45,604 nucleotides of DNA, from NCBI GenBank assembly GCA_902496115.1, contig CABUZK010000011.1, positions 1 to 45,604 of the forward strand. The letters run 5' to 3'. A program made the position numbers and the translations under genes. The stretch's first letter is position 1; every line of letters begins with the position of its first letter. The DNA comes from an uncultured Collinsella sp. (GTDB lineage Bacteria; Actinomycetota; Coriobacteriia; Coriobacteriales; Coriobacteriaceae). The notes beneath the pieces are model-generated. The model worked only from the letters and a program-made list of their open reading frames with translations, was not told the DNA's origin and searched no databases. This document shows positions 8,206 to 17,304 of this stretch, one piece after another.

Positions 8206-9309
8206 TTATTGCATTCCGTAAGGCGAAAGCATGGCACGCTGCGAGCAGCTCGCAAACCAAACCGACACGAGCGCAAACATAAATCCGTTGGCGAAACCAT
8301 TGGCAAACTGCATCGCGCCGCGCTTCCACCACAGCAGGCTACGGTGAAGTACCCCATCCGAAAGCACCATGAACAGGCCCATGGCAAACGGAATAAAACA
8401 CATCACGGCAAAGGCCGAGAACACACCCGAGATGGCCGACAGCACCAAAAATGGCGCCACGATGCCCATCAGGTAAAAACCGGTACGAGCCTTGCCTTCC
8501 AGACGCTCTGCCTCAACATGGGCGCGACCGACCAGATCGCCACCCGAGGCACCGTTGGTGCCGGCGTGACCCATACCGCCAATACGGACCTCGTCGCCAT
8601 CGTGCGTACCGGCAGGAAACTCAATCGTCTGCTCGGAGGTCACACGGGTTCGACCGCTGCCGCCGCAATCGGGACAGGGGTCGGCGACGACCTTACCGGA
8701 ACCTCCGCACTCGGGGCAGACCGACTGGAACGTGCCGGCACCGAACAGGAAGGACAGGTCGACGTCGATGTGGCCGCGACCGCCGCAGCTCGGACAGGTA
8801 TGTGCATGCTCGGACGAAACAGAACCCGAGCCTCCGCAGTGACCACAGGTATCGAAGCGCGTATAGCGAACGGTCTTGCGGGCACCGCCCTTGGCCTCCT
8901 TGGCGTCGAGCTTAATATCGACGACCACGTTGGCGCCGTTCTCGGGATTATAGGCAGCCTGCCCGCGACGCGGCTGGCCCCAGGCGCCACCAAAGGGAAA
9001 GCCGCCCTCAAAGGGATTGCCATAGCCTGCGCTACCGGCGTAGCCGCCGCCATAGGGCGAAGCCGTAGGAGCGCCGGCAAAGGGATTGCCCGAGCGCATG
9101 GCGTCGTAGCGCGCACGCTTCTGCTCGTCCGAAAGCACGGCGTAGGCCTCGGAAACCTCTTTAAACTTTTTCTCGGCATCCGGTTCTTTGTTGACGTCCG
9201 GATGGAGCTTACGGGCCTTTTGCTGGAAGGCCTTCTGTATATCACGCGAGGTGGCGTCCTTGGAGACACCCAAAATCTCGTAGTAATCTTTTTCGTTCAT
9301 CGTCGCCAT
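8206..9309 (-). CDS. DnaJ-like protein with membrane C-terminus
   Basis: A 367-residue protein starting as a class I DnaJ: J domain at 8-72 with HPD at 36-38, a Gly/Phe-rich linker to about 115, and four zinc repeats (CGHCGGSG, CPSCGGRG, CPECGGSG, CPDCGGSG) between 155 and 219. The first C-terminal domain is cut short after a GGDLVGRAHVEAE stretch near 257-267. About 80 residues with three hydrophobic segments follow (roughly 277-297, 299-320, 337-355). It lacks the second substrate-binding domain and dimerisation region. The start at 9309 follows AGGAGG by nine bases. It lies 81 bases upstream of canonical dnaJ. A membrane-tethered co-chaperone is inferred; no homologue with this build is known to me. 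Confidence 0.85.
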   Translation of the reverse strand: MATMNEKDYYEILGVSKDATSRDIQKAFQQKARKLHPDVNKEPDAEKKFKEVSEAYAVLSDEQKRARYDAMRSGNPFAGAPTASPYGGGYAGSAGYGNPFEGGFPFGGAWGQPRRGQAAYNPENGANVVVDIKLDAKEAKGGARKTVRYTRFDTCGHCGGSGSVSSEHAHTCPSCGGRGHIDVDLSFLFGAGTFQSVCPECGGSGKVVADPCPDCGGSGRTRVTSEQTIEFPAGTHDGDEVRIGGMGHAGTNGASGGDLVGRAHVEAERLEGKARTGFYLMGIVAPFLVLSAISGVFSAFAVMCFIPFAMGLFMVLSDGVLHRSLLWWKRGAMQFANGFANGFMFALVSVWFASCSQRAMLSPYGMQ

Positions 9310-9367
9310 GCGCGGCAACCTCCTGCTCACAGCAGCGTATATATTGCGGTAATTCTACCCGAGCGGC

Positions 9368-10600
9368 CTAGGCTAGACCCCAAAACAGCTCGAACAGCAC
9401 ATTTCCATCGAGCCAACCCAAGTGGGTAGGCGCTAAACGAGCACGGACGCGACCTGCGATAACGTCTTTCGAGGCGACGCGCCCCGAAAGCCCTTCAACA
9501 TGATCGGGCACCCAGGTGGCAAGGCCCAACTCGAGCGCACGGTCACAGGCCGCCGCCAGCTCGTCCACGGGGACCAAGCTAGCCGAGCGCACCAACAGAT
9601 CGGGCCCAATGCCACGCGTCATGCGGCAGGCGAGCATCAAATCCTCGGCCGCAGCCTCACGCCGCGACAGATACTCGGCATCAAACGTCGTCGCGGCATC
9701 GTCGCGTTGCACCAAGCGCACGCGATACGCATCGCCGCGAGCGGGCACGTCGGGAAACAGCCCGGCCAAGCGATCGAAATCCTCGGCGTCGAGCATACCG
9801 GCGGCAGAGCGACCCAAGCCCAGATAGCCCTGTCCCGTCCAATAGGCAATGTTGTGGGCGCACTCATGGCCGTCGAGCGCGTAGCTTGCCACCTCATACG
9901 GGTGATAGCCGGCCGCGCCCAGGCACTCACGCGCCGCATCCATGCATACAGCCTGAAAATCCTCGTCGGGCTCGAGCGACTCGTCGCGACACGCCATGCG
10001 ATAGAGCGGCGTGCCCTCCTCGAGCGTGAGAGGATACACCGATACATGATGCGGCGCCGCCGCCAGCGCGTCATCGAGTGTGCGCCGCCAGCTTACGGTG
10101 GTCTGCCCGGGAAGACCGCACATAAGGTCGCACGACACATCGAGCCCAGCGTCCTTAACCGTCATGATGGCAGCGAGTGCCCGATCGGCATCGTGAATGC
10201 GACCGATGGCGGTAAGTTCGGCGTTATCGAGCGTTTGCACGCCCAGAGAGACGCGTGTGACACCAACCTCGGCAAGCGCAGTGGCAAGCTCGGCGGTCAG
10301 CGACTCAGGATTGGCCTCGCAGGTAAACTCAACGGGCTTACACCACGCAGAGATACGCCGGGCAAGTTCTACCAGACGCTCCCCCGCCAGCGACGGCGTG
10401 CCGCCGCCAACATAGACGGTGCGGATCTGTGCAAGCGCGCCTGCGTCGCCAAAGGCATCGAGGCGCGCATAAAGCTGCTCAAAATAGGCATCGAGCGCAG
10501 CGCTCAGGTCGCACGGAGCAATACTGCGCGAGTCAAAGTCGCAGTACCGGCACTTTTGGGCGCAAAACGGCACATGCACGTACAGCGCGGTAACGGCCAC
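9368..10600 (-). CDS. hemW: Radical-SAM protein HemW (CPO-III-like)
   Basis: A 410-residue radical-SAM protein of the HemN/HemW family. The cluster cysteines C13, C17 and C20 lie in PFCAQKCRYCDF, followed by the SAM-binding GGGTPS at 65-70 and the ANPES motif. HemW members act as haem chaperones rather than coproporphyrinogen oxidases. The short N-terminus starting directly at the cysteine motif and the position next to lepA/dnaJ both fit HemW. Start GTG 10600 has TGGAGG eight bases upstream, overlapping the end of dus. No haem biosynthesis genes are nearby. Confidence 0.9.
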   Translation of the reverse strand: MAVTALYVHVPFCAQKCRYCDFDSRSIAPCDLSAALDAYFEQLYARLDAFGDAGALAQIRTVYVGGGTPSLAGERLVELARRISAWCKPVEFTCEANPESLTAELATALAEVGVTRVSLGVQTLDNAELTAIGRIHDADRALAAIMTVKDAGLDVSCDLMCGLPGQTTVSWRRTLDDALAAAPHHVSVYPLTLEEGTPLYRMACRDESLEPDEDFQAVCMDAARECLGAAGYHPYEVASYALDGHECAHNIAYWTGQGYLGLGRSAAGMLDAEDFDRLAGLFPDVPARGDAYRVRLVQRDDAATTFDAEYLSRREAAAEDLMLACRMTRGIGPDLLVRSASLVPVDELAAACDRALELGLATWVPDHVEGLSGRVASKDVIAGRVRARLAPTHLGWLDGNVLFELFWGLA

Positions 10601-10602
10601 CG

Positions 10603-11646
10603 TTAGGCCTCCAGCGGATGCGCGGGCACCGACTCGCCGGCGGCAAGTGCGGCCTCGCAGGCCACCACATCGCGCTCGATATCATCGACCAATGCCATGA
10701 ACTCCTCGTACGTGGAGCAGCGCACCACCTGGGCGCGCCAGGCCGCAGCATGGGGCATACCCTTTAAATACCAGCTCGCGTACGTACGGGCACGCGACAT
10801 GAGCGGCAACAGCTCGTGCGTGAGCGTCAGATGCTCGCGCAGGGCGCCCAGTCGCTCGACCGAGCTACGCACCGGTACCGGCGTGCCATCGAGCGCAAGG
10901 GCGCGGGCATCGCCGAACACCCAGGGGTTGCCATAGATACCGCGCGCGATGAACACGGCGCTGGCGCCCGAGTTGCGTAGGCGTTCCGCCGCGTCCTCGG
11001 CCGAGAACACATCGCCCGAACCGATAACGGGAATCTCGACGGCGTCGGCCACCTCATCGACGACCGACCAATCGGCCTGGCCCGTATAGAGCTGCGTGGC
11101 ACAGCGACCATGTACCGCCACCGCAGCGGCCCCTGCCCCCTCGAGCATCTGGGCAAACGTCGCGGCATTGCGGTCTTCGGCGTAAAAGCCCTTGCGGATT
11201 TTTACGGTCACGGGCACGTGCGCCGCGCCCACCGCTGCCTCAACGATCTTCTCTGCCAGCTCAGGCGTGCGCATAAGTGCCGAGCCCTCGCCCTTGGTAA
11301 CGACCTTGCGAGCCGGGCAGGCCATGTTGATGTCGATCAGCGACAGGCGATCGCCAACACGCTCCTCAACGGCGGCGACGGCGCTCGCAAACTGATCGGG
11401 CTTGGAACCAAAGAGCTGTACGCAGATCTGCTGCTCCTCGTCGGCCGGTAGCACCAGGCGCCACGTCTTATTGCTGGCATAGGCAAGACCCGCCACGCTC
11501 ACCATCTCGCTGTAGGCAAGATGGGCACCGCGGCGGCGGCACATGATGCGGTAGGCGGGGTCGGTCACGCCAGCCATGGGAGCCATAAGGAACGGCTGCT
11601 CGGCATAGGCACCCAGCAGCCGCGTACTGTATTCAGAAAGCGCCAT
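10603..11646 (-). CDS. dus: tRNA-dihydrouridine synthase (DusB-type)
   Basis: A 347-residue FMN enzyme reducing uridine to dihydrouridine in tRNA. The N-terminal flavin motif MAPMAGVTDPAYR is at 21-33. The catalytic cysteine C110 lies in DINMACPARKV, and the barrel continues with VTVKIRKGF, AVHGRCATQLYTG and VIGSGDVFS, followed by the helical RNA-binding domain. Overall motif spelling is closest to the DusB group found in Gram-positive bacteria. ATG at 11646; five bases separate it from the lepA stop and two bases from hemW, so lepA-dus-hemW reads as one transcript. Confidence 0.93.
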   Translation of the reverse strand: MALSEYSTRLLGAYAEQPFLMAPMAGVTDPAYRIMCRRRGAHLAYSEMVSVAGLAYASNKTWRLVLPADEEQQICVQLFGSKPDQFASAVAAVEERVGDRLSLIDINMACPARKVVTKGEGSALMRTPELAEKIVEAAVGAAHVPVTVKIRKGFYAEDRNAATFAQMLEGAGAAAVAVHGRCATQLYTGQADWSVVDEVADAVEIPVIGSGDVFSAEDAAERLRNSGASAVFIARGIYGNPWVFGDARALALDGTPVPVRSSVERLGALREHLTLTHELLPLMSRARTYASWYLKGMPHAAAWRAQVVRCSTYEEFMALVDDIERDVVACEAALAAGESVPAHPLEA

Positions 11647-11651
11647 GGAAA

Positions 11652-13463
11652 CTACTCGTCCACCTTGAGGATCGCCATAAAGGCCTCCTGCGGGACCTCG
11701 ACCGAACCGATGGCCTTCATGCGCTTCTTGCCCTCTTTCTGCTTCTCGAGCAGCTTGCGCTTACGCGAGATATCGCCGCCATAGCACTTGGCCAAAACGT
11801 CCTTGCGGCGCGCCTTGACGGTAGAGCGGGCGATAATCTTGTTACCGATGGCACCCTGAATAGGCACCTCGAACAGCTGGCGCGGAATGATTTCCTTGAG
11901 CTTGTCGCACAGACCGCGGGCCAGGCCATAGGCCTTGTCCTTGTGCACGATAAACGAAAGCGCATCCACCTCATCACCCGAAAGCAGGATATCGAGCTTG
12001 ACGAGCTCGGAGGGACGATACTCGTTGAACTCATAGTCGAGCGAGGCATAGCCCTTGGTGCGGCTCTTGAGCTGGTCAAAGAAGTCCAGGATGAGCTCGG
12101 CGAGGGGCATATCAAAGCGCATCTCGACCGATTTGCTCGTGAGATGGATCATGTCGGTTGTAATTCCGCGGTGCTCGATAGCGAGCTGCATGACGGCACC
12201 CGTATACTCGGGCGGGCAGATAATTTTGGCCTTGAGGTAGGGCTCCTCGATGCGCTCGATGCGCGTAGCCTCGGGCAGATCCTGCGGGCTGCGGACATCA
12301 ATCATCTCGCCGTCGGTCTTGCAGACGTGGTAGTCCACCGAGGGGCTCGTGGCAATCAGATCCAGATTGAACTCGCGCTCCAGGCGCTCCTTGACGACCT
12401 CCATATGCAGCAGGCCCAAGAAGCCCACGCGGAAACCAAAGCCGAGAGCCACCGAGGTCTCGGGCTCCCACACCAACGACGGGTCGTTAACGTGCAGCTT
12501 ATCGAGCGCGTCACGCAGGTTCTCGTAGTCCTTGTTATCGATCGGGAACAGGCCCGTATAGACCATGGGCTTGGCCTCGCGGTAGCCGGGAAGCGGCTCG
12601 GGGCAGGGATTCGACGCCCACGTGAGGGTATCGCCCACGCGAACGGCTTCGGGGTCCTTCAGGCCCGTGACCACGTATCCGACCTCGCCGACCGTGAGCG
12701 CGTCGACCGGGGTCTCGGCGGGACGCTTGACGCCCACGCCATCGACCAAAAAGTCGCCCTTTGCCTGCATCATGCGCAGGGTATCGCCCTTTTTGATGGA
12801 ACCGTCAAAGACGCGCACCGTGGCGACGACGCCGCGGTACTCATCGAAGTACGAATCCAGAATAAGTGCCTTGAGAGGGCCATTTGCATCGCCCTTGGGA
12901 GGCGAGATCAAAAAGACGATGGACTCCAGCAGATCGTGGATGCCCTCGCCGGTTTTGCCCGACACGCACACGGCATCGTCAGCGGGAATGGCCAGATCGT
13001 CTTCGATCTCGGTCTTGACCTCGTCGGGGTGAGCCGAAGGAAGGTCGATTTTGTTGATGGCCGGAACAATGTCCAAGTTGGCGTTCATGGCGAGCGTCGC
13101 GTTGGAAACGGTCTGCGCCTCGACACCCTGAGTGGCGTCCACGACGAGCACCGCACCCTCGCAAGCGGCAAGCGAACGCGAGACCTCATAGGTGAAGTCC
13201 ACATGGCCCGGCGTATCGATCAGGTTGAACTGATACGTCTCGCCGTCGTCGGCATCATAGGACACGCGAACGGCATTGGACTTGATTGTGATGCCGCGCT
13301 CGCGCTCGATATCCATGGTGTCGAGCAGCTGCGACTCCATGTCGCGCTCGTCGACGGTATGGGTGAGTTCGAGGATACGGTCACTGATCGTGGACTTGCC
13401 ATGGTCGATGTGCGCAACGATCGAGAAGTTACGGATGTGGGAAATGTCAATTGAAGTATTCAT
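11652..13463 (-). CDS. lepA: Elongation factor 4 (LepA)
   Basis: LepA/EF4 is a ribosome-bound translational GTPase, 603 residues from ATG 13463. G motifs are intact: AHIDHGKST (G1), DTPGHVDF (G3) and NKIDLPSA (G4). The LepA-specific C-terminal domain ends with the family stretch AKCYGGDISRKRKLLEKQ. The start MNTSIDISHIRNF gives the standard length; the longer upstream reading would run into the rpsT terminator. The ribosome site is weak. Only about 25 bases lie between the start and that terminator, so the promoter probably lies in or near it, or some readthrough from rpsT feeds lepA. Confidence 0.97.
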   Translation of the reverse strand: MNTSIDISHIRNFSIVAHIDHGKSTISDRILELTHTVDERDMESQLLDTMDIERERGITIKSNAVRVSYDADDGETYQFNLIDTPGHVDFTYEVSRSLAACEGAVLVVDATQGVEAQTVSNATLAMNANLDIVPAINKIDLPSAHPDEVKTEIEDDLAIPADDAVCVSGKTGEGIHDLLESIVFLISPPKGDANGPLKALILDSYFDEYRGVVATVRVFDGSIKKGDTLRMMQAKGDFLVDGVGVKRPAETPVDALTVGEVGYVVTGLKDPEAVRVGDTLTWASNPCPEPLPGYREAKPMVYTGLFPIDNKDYENLRDALDKLHVNDPSLVWEPETSVALGFGFRVGFLGLLHMEVVKERLEREFNLDLIATSPSVDYHVCKTDGEMIDVRSPQDLPEATRIERIEEPYLKAKIICPPEYTGAVMQLAIEHRGITTDMIHLTSKSVEMRFDMPLAELILDFFDQLKSRTKGYASLDYEFNEYRPSELVKLDILLSGDEVDALSFIVHKDKAYGLARGLCDKLKEIIPRQLFEVPIQGAIGNKIIARSTVKARRKDVLAKCYGGDISRKRKLLEKQKEGKKRMKAIGSVEVPQEAFMAILKVDE

Positions 13464-13488
13464 GCGGACTATCTTACCCGAGCGGTAC

Positions 13489-13526
13489 AAAAAATGGAGC
13501 CTGTTCCATAAAACAGGCTCCATTTA
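13489..13526 (-). terminator. Strong intrinsic terminator after rpsT
   Basis: AAATGGAGCCTGTT and AACAGGCTCCATTT form a perfect 14-bp stem with a 7-base loop, followed by a six-T run on the minus strand. It sits between the rpsT stop and the lepA start. Confidence 0.9.
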
Positions 13527-13559
13527 TGCGCGTAATCTGTGTGGTGTGAAATTTACAAC

Positions 13560-13826
13560 TTAGGCGTTGATGCTGTTCACGAGCTTGGCAAGACCGGACT
13601 TGCGGTTAGAAGCCTGGTTCTTGTGGATAACATGCTTGGCGGCAGCCATGTCGAGACGCTTGGTGACGGTCTTGAGGGCAGCCTGGGCCTTCTCGGCGTC
13701 GCCCTCGGCGACGGCGGACTGGACGTGCTTGGTCAGCGTCTTGAGCTCGGACTTGACAGCCTTGTTACGCATGCGAGCTGCCTCATTGGTGCGGATACGC
13801 TTCTTCTGAGACTTGATGTTTGCCAC
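13560..13826 (-). CDS. rpsT: Ribosomal protein S20
   Basis: An 88-residue basic protein of the small subunit. The translation from GTG 13826 begins MANIKSQKKRIRTNE and ends with the family C-terminus KSGLAKLVNSINA. The GTG start is chosen for the AAAGGA site upstream and because S20 proteins begin exactly here; the frame extends further upstream without matching the family. It stands alone between a hairpin-bearing leader and a strong terminator, so it is a single-gene transcription unit. In Escherichia coli S20 controls its own synthesis; the leader here has terminator-like features. Confidence 0.96.
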   Translation of the reverse strand: MANIKSQKKRIRTNEAARMRNKAVKSELKTLTKHVQSAVAEGDAEKAQAALKTVTKRLDMAAAKHVIHKNQASNRKSGLAKLVNSINA

Positions 13827-13853
13827 TTCTGGAGTTCCTTTCGAGTTCCTTGC

Positions 13854-13891
13854 AAAAAATGTATGACACCTCTGAGACACGGTGAGGTCAT
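13854..13891 (-). promoter_or_regulatory. rpsT: Terminator-like hairpin in the rpsT leader
   Basis: In the leader RNA ATGAC-CTC pairs with GAG-GT-GTCAT, followed three bases later by six T. This lies between the -10 element and the rpsT ribosome site. It resembles a transcription attenuator. Function is inferred. Confidence 0.4.
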
Positions 13892-13901
13892 GCAAGCGCC
13901 T

Positions 13902-13910
13902 ACTATAGCA
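13902..13910 (-). promoter_or_regulatory. rpsT: Extended -10 promoter of rpsT
   Basis: On the minus strand TGC-TATAGT forms an extended -10. A good -35 at 17 bases is not seen. A TTGACA at 13940-13945 is too far upstream to pair with it. Confidence 0.55.
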
Positions 13911-13959
13911 CGCTCCCCCTCAAAGGGATAGAACGAATTTGTCAAATAGGCAGGTATCA

Positions 13960-14922
13960 TCACGATTTTCTCAAGATGTTCGTAATCCAGAGCAAAAGCG
14001 CGGTCTCCGAATCAGCCGAACCCTTCAGTGCGAGCTCCACATCGACCGCGCCCTCGAGCGCAGCAACGAGCTCGGTCATCGAAAAACGACGAGCCCAGGT
14101 CAGGTGATTCTTGACCTGCCAGGCCTGAAGCTTGAGTGTCGCGGCGAGCTCACGCCCCTGCCCACGCGCATCGAGTGCCTTGGCGACGATAAGCTCGCGA
14201 ATGCGCCCGCACAGCAATGTGTAAGTCCACACGTAGCTCTTGGCGGGCAGTAGATTGAAGAGCTCAAGCGAGCGGCGCATGTCACGGGCCGAGACCGCAT
14301 TGAGAAAGTCCCAGGGCTGGACTTCGGCCGTGCGCACGATCCAGCGCTCCACATCGGCAAGCTCAATTTGCGGCCCCTCGACCATCTGGGCAAGCTTGGC
14401 CAAGTCGTTATCGAGCATGCGGGTGTTCTCACCCGAGCGCGAAACGAGCTCCTCGGCGGCCGCCGTCGAGATGGACTTTCCGTGCTGCGTCGCCATCTGC
14501 TGCACGCGGCGCGGGAGCTCCCAACGCTTAGTTCCCGAACAATCGATCACGGCCTTCTTGTCAATATTGGCGATCGCCTTGTACAGGCGCGTGTTCTTGG
14601 CAAGCGAATCGGCGATTATGAGGCAAACCGTCGTGGGACTGGGACTCGCCAGATACTCGACAAGCGGCTCAGAGATCGCTTTGGCGAGTTTTGAGCAGCC
14701 GTCAAGGATTACCAGGCGAAACTCGCTGCCCATAGGAAAGGTGTTGAGCGATCCGATAATCGACTCGATATCGGGGTCTTTGGTCATATCGCGCTCGTCG
14801 AGGTTGAACTCGACCATGCCCGTCTTTTCCAGACGCGCCTTCATACGCGAGACGGCGTGGTCGCGTTTGACTCCGTCGGTACCGACGATCAGATATGCCG
14901 GCAACAGACCGGTTTCGGACAT
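13960..14922 (-). CDS. holA: DNA polymerase III delta subunit
   Basis: HolA (320 residues from ATG 14922) is the clamp-loader subunit that opens the sliding clamp. The translation starts MSETGLLPAYLIVGTDGVKRD and shows the family layout: an N-terminal AAA+-like domain without a functional Walker A, the LIIADSLAKNTRLYK and SGTKRWELPRRV region, and the helical C-terminus with QAWQVKNHLTWAR. GGGAGGGG sits at the right distance from this start. It lies downstream of comEC, a conserved neighbour pairing (comEA-comEC-holA) also known from Bacillus, and before rpsT. Confidence 0.9.
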   Translation of the reverse strand: MSETGLLPAYLIVGTDGVKRDHAVSRMKARLEKTGMVEFNLDERDMTKDPDIESIIGSLNTFPMGSEFRLVILDGCSKLAKAISEPLVEYLASPSPTTVCLIIADSLAKNTRLYKAIANIDKKAVIDCSGTKRWELPRRVQQMATQHGKSISTAAAEELVSRSGENTRMLDNDLAKLAQMVEGPQIELADVERWIVRTAEVQPWDFLNAVSARDMRRSLELFNLLPAKSYVWTYTLLCGRIRELIVAKALDARGQGRELAATLKLQAWQVKNHLTWARRFSMTELVAALEGAVDVELALKGSADSETALLLWITNILRKS

Positions 14923-15000
14923 CGCGCTCCCCTCCCGCAGGCTCTCGTGTTCGTACCGTGCCATTCTAGCCCAGGGGCTCACCACACGCCAACGACGTCG

Positions 15001-17304
15001 TCACGGTCTCTGGCATCGCATCGCAAAGCCATTCGCAGTCGGCGTGACGGTAATGTCGCCGTGTTCGATGGTGCACGCGAACACGCCGCCCGCTTCCTTC
15101 ACGGCATCGATGCAGGCATCGGACGGATGGCCGTAGCGGTTGCCCTCGCCCGCGCTCGCGAGGGAAAGCTCGGGCTTCAGGACGTCCAGCAACTCACCAT
15201 CGGCTGAAACCTTGGAGCCGTGATGCCCAAGTTTAAGGACATCGATATCCCCCACCTCCTGCACGAATTCTCGTTCTTGGTCGAGCTCGGCATCACCGGT
15301 GAGAAGTACGCGCAGGCTCTTGCCTTCCTGAGCATAGGAGAGCAGCAAGACAAGCGAGTCCTCATTGCCCTCGCCATCTACCGTGTCAAACGGCCACATC
15401 ACGCGAGCCCGAAATGCGCCGATATCGACCGCGTCTCCACGAGCCACCTGCCGATACATTACGCCGGGGCGATTCAGGACCTCAGCAGGCGCACCGTCCA
15501 GCGCATCGGCTGCAACCGCAATGGTACCAACCGAAAACTGATCGAGCACGTCGGGAAGGCCGCCCCAATGGTCTTCATCCCAATGCGTCACGAAGACGAC
15601 GTCGATATGGTGGACGTTATTGCGAACCAACGCCGACACCACGCGCTCATCGAGCCCACAGTCGACGAGCGCCACGGCGCTACCCTGACGAACCAGAATC
15701 GCATCGGCCTGGCCAACATCGAGGACCGTCACCGAAGGCGGCGCGCATCGATCCCAATAGACATACGGAACACCCGCTGCAAGCATCAAACACAGCAGCC
15801 CCACTGCCATGGTCCGCGTGCGGGGGCGTGGCCACCAGACCAAGAGGACCGCCAGCACAAACGGCACCACGTATACCAAGGGCGTATCGGGCGGCACGCT
15901 TACGGATGCACCCGGAACGGCCGCAAAGAGCTGCTCAAAGAACAGGGCGCAGCGAGCGACAATCATGGGTACCACGAGCGCCCCGTGACGCAAAAGCGGA
16001 ACAAGCGAGCAGGGTGCCAGCACAACCGACGATGCGAGCAGCACGCTTATCACTGGACCGATCACGGCATTTGCAAGCGGGGCAATGAGCGAAAACGTCC
16101 CAAATGCGGGAATGGTTACGGGAAGTGTCGCGAGTTGTGAGCACAACGTGACAGACAAAACGCTGGCGACGCCCGATGGCACACCCAGCTCGCCCAAGGC
16201 GTAGGTAGCGTAGGGGCAAAAACAAAGGATGGCAAAAACACTGGCGCACGAAAGCTGAAAACCCATTTCGAACAATACCGTCGGCCGCAGCAGCACAAAG
16301 ACCGCCATGGTGACAAACAGAGCCGAGAGGCCATGACGACGACGTCCGGCGCCGTTGGCGATAAGCGTCGCCGCCACCATGCAGCACGCGCGCACGGCCG
16401 AGGGCGAGGCGCCCGTAAAGACGGCATAGGCAATAAGAGCCAGCATCAACAGTCCCCGCTGCAGCCCACGAGAGAGGCGTGTCTTTTGCAGGGCGCTCTC
16501 AATCACAAACCCCACGATGGCAAGATGGCTGCCCGAGACGGCGATGAGATGTGCGGTGCCCGTTACCGAAAACCAATCGCCCGCCGGCTGGGCGCGCAAC
16601 TCGGACGAGCGTCCACAGACAACGCCGGCAATGAGCGAGCGCGCTGGATCGGTCTCGGGCGCGATAACGGCAAGAAGCTCGTTCCGAAGCCAAGTCAACG
16701 GCCCCGGAGAACCCTCGTCGACCGATACCAACCGGACGACTTTAACCTTTCGGAGCTCGCCCCGAAGCACGCGTGAGCGCCCATACGCATCGTTCTCAAA
16801 GCGTGATATTCGACCGATACCACGTACATGCGAACCGACGCCGAGCTCGCGATCGCACGACAGCCGTACCTGACCCAAGCGCTTTTCGCCTGCATACGCA
16901 TCGCAGGTGTAGGAATACACACCGTCATTGATGGACGGATCGCCCTGTACATAAAATTCGAGACTGCTCGCAGCCCGATTATTCAGCGCCCTCGAAGCAC
17001 GCAGCGCTCCCATTGTCCAACCCGAGGACGCGACCGCTCCCGCCATGAGGCCGAGGGCCGCGGCATACAGCCATCGCCTCCACCGCACAAGGCGCATGCA
17101 GGACCGAGCCAATACGATGCACCCTGCTGCCGCAACGGGAATGGCCATAAGCAATGTGACGGGCGCCGCCCGCTCTCCCAGCAGCGCATCGGCCGTCATG
17201 TTAAGCACTAACCCACAGCTCGCACACAAGCCGGCACAAAGGGCTATCGTCCACGGCATCAATGGGCGCGGTGGCATCACATGCTCGCGCTCGGTCGCAC
17301 TCAT
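15001..17304 (-). CDS. comEC: DNA uptake channel ComEC with metallo-hydrolase domain
   Basis: A 767-residue polytopic protein expected to carry single-stranded DNA across the membrane during transformation. The order is: N-terminal membrane segments, an extracytoplasmic OB-like domain (about residues 90-210), the competence membrane domain with TGTAHLIAVSGSHLAIVG and TGASPSAVRACCM, more membrane helices, and a C-terminal metallo-beta-lactamase domain. That domain begins VLDVGQADAIL, with metal ligands in THWDEDHWGG and LGHHGSK. Start ATG 17304 overlaps the comEA stop as ATGA, implying translational coupling; a second ATG at 17277 is possible. The gene looks complete and intact. Confidence 0.93.
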   Translation of the reverse strand: MSATEREHVMPPRPLMPWTIALCAGLCASCGLVLNMTADALLGERAAPVTLLMAIPVAAAGCIVLARSCMRLVRWRRWLYAAALGLMAGAVASSGWTMGALRASRALNNRAASSLEFYVQGDPSINDGVYSYTCDAYAGEKRLGQVRLSCDRELGVGSHVRGIGRISRFENDAYGRSRVLRGELRKVKVVRLVSVDEGSPGPLTWLRNELLAVIAPETDPARSLIAGVVCGRSSELRAQPAGDWFSVTGTAHLIAVSGSHLAIVGFVIESALQKTRLSRGLQRGLLMLALIAYAVFTGASPSAVRACCMVAATLIANGAGRRRHGLSALFVTMAVFVLLRPTVLFEMGFQLSCASVFAILCFCPYATYALGELGVPSGVASVLSVTLCSQLATLPVTIPAFGTFSLIAPLANAVIGPVISVLLASSVVLAPCSLVPLLRHGALVVPMIVARCALFFEQLFAAVPGASVSVPPDTPLVYVVPFVLAVLLVWWPRPRTRTMAVGLLCLMLAAGVPYVYWDRCAPPSVTVLDVGQADAILVRQGSAVALVDCGLDERVVSALVRNNVHHIDVVFVTHWDEDHWGGLPDVLDQFSVGTIAVAADALDGAPAEVLNRPGVMYRQVARGDAVDIGAFRARVMWPFDTVDGEGNEDSLVLLLSYAQEGKSLRVLLTGDAELDQEREFVQEVGDIDVLKLGHHGSKVSADGELLDVLKPELSLASAGEGNRYGHPSDACIDAVKEAGGVFACTIEHGDITVTPTANGFAMRCQRP

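Noticed and set aside
13940..13945. TTGACA on the minus strand upstream of rpsT as a -35 box
   Set aside because: It is 32 bases from the TATAGT -10, far too distant to pair with it.
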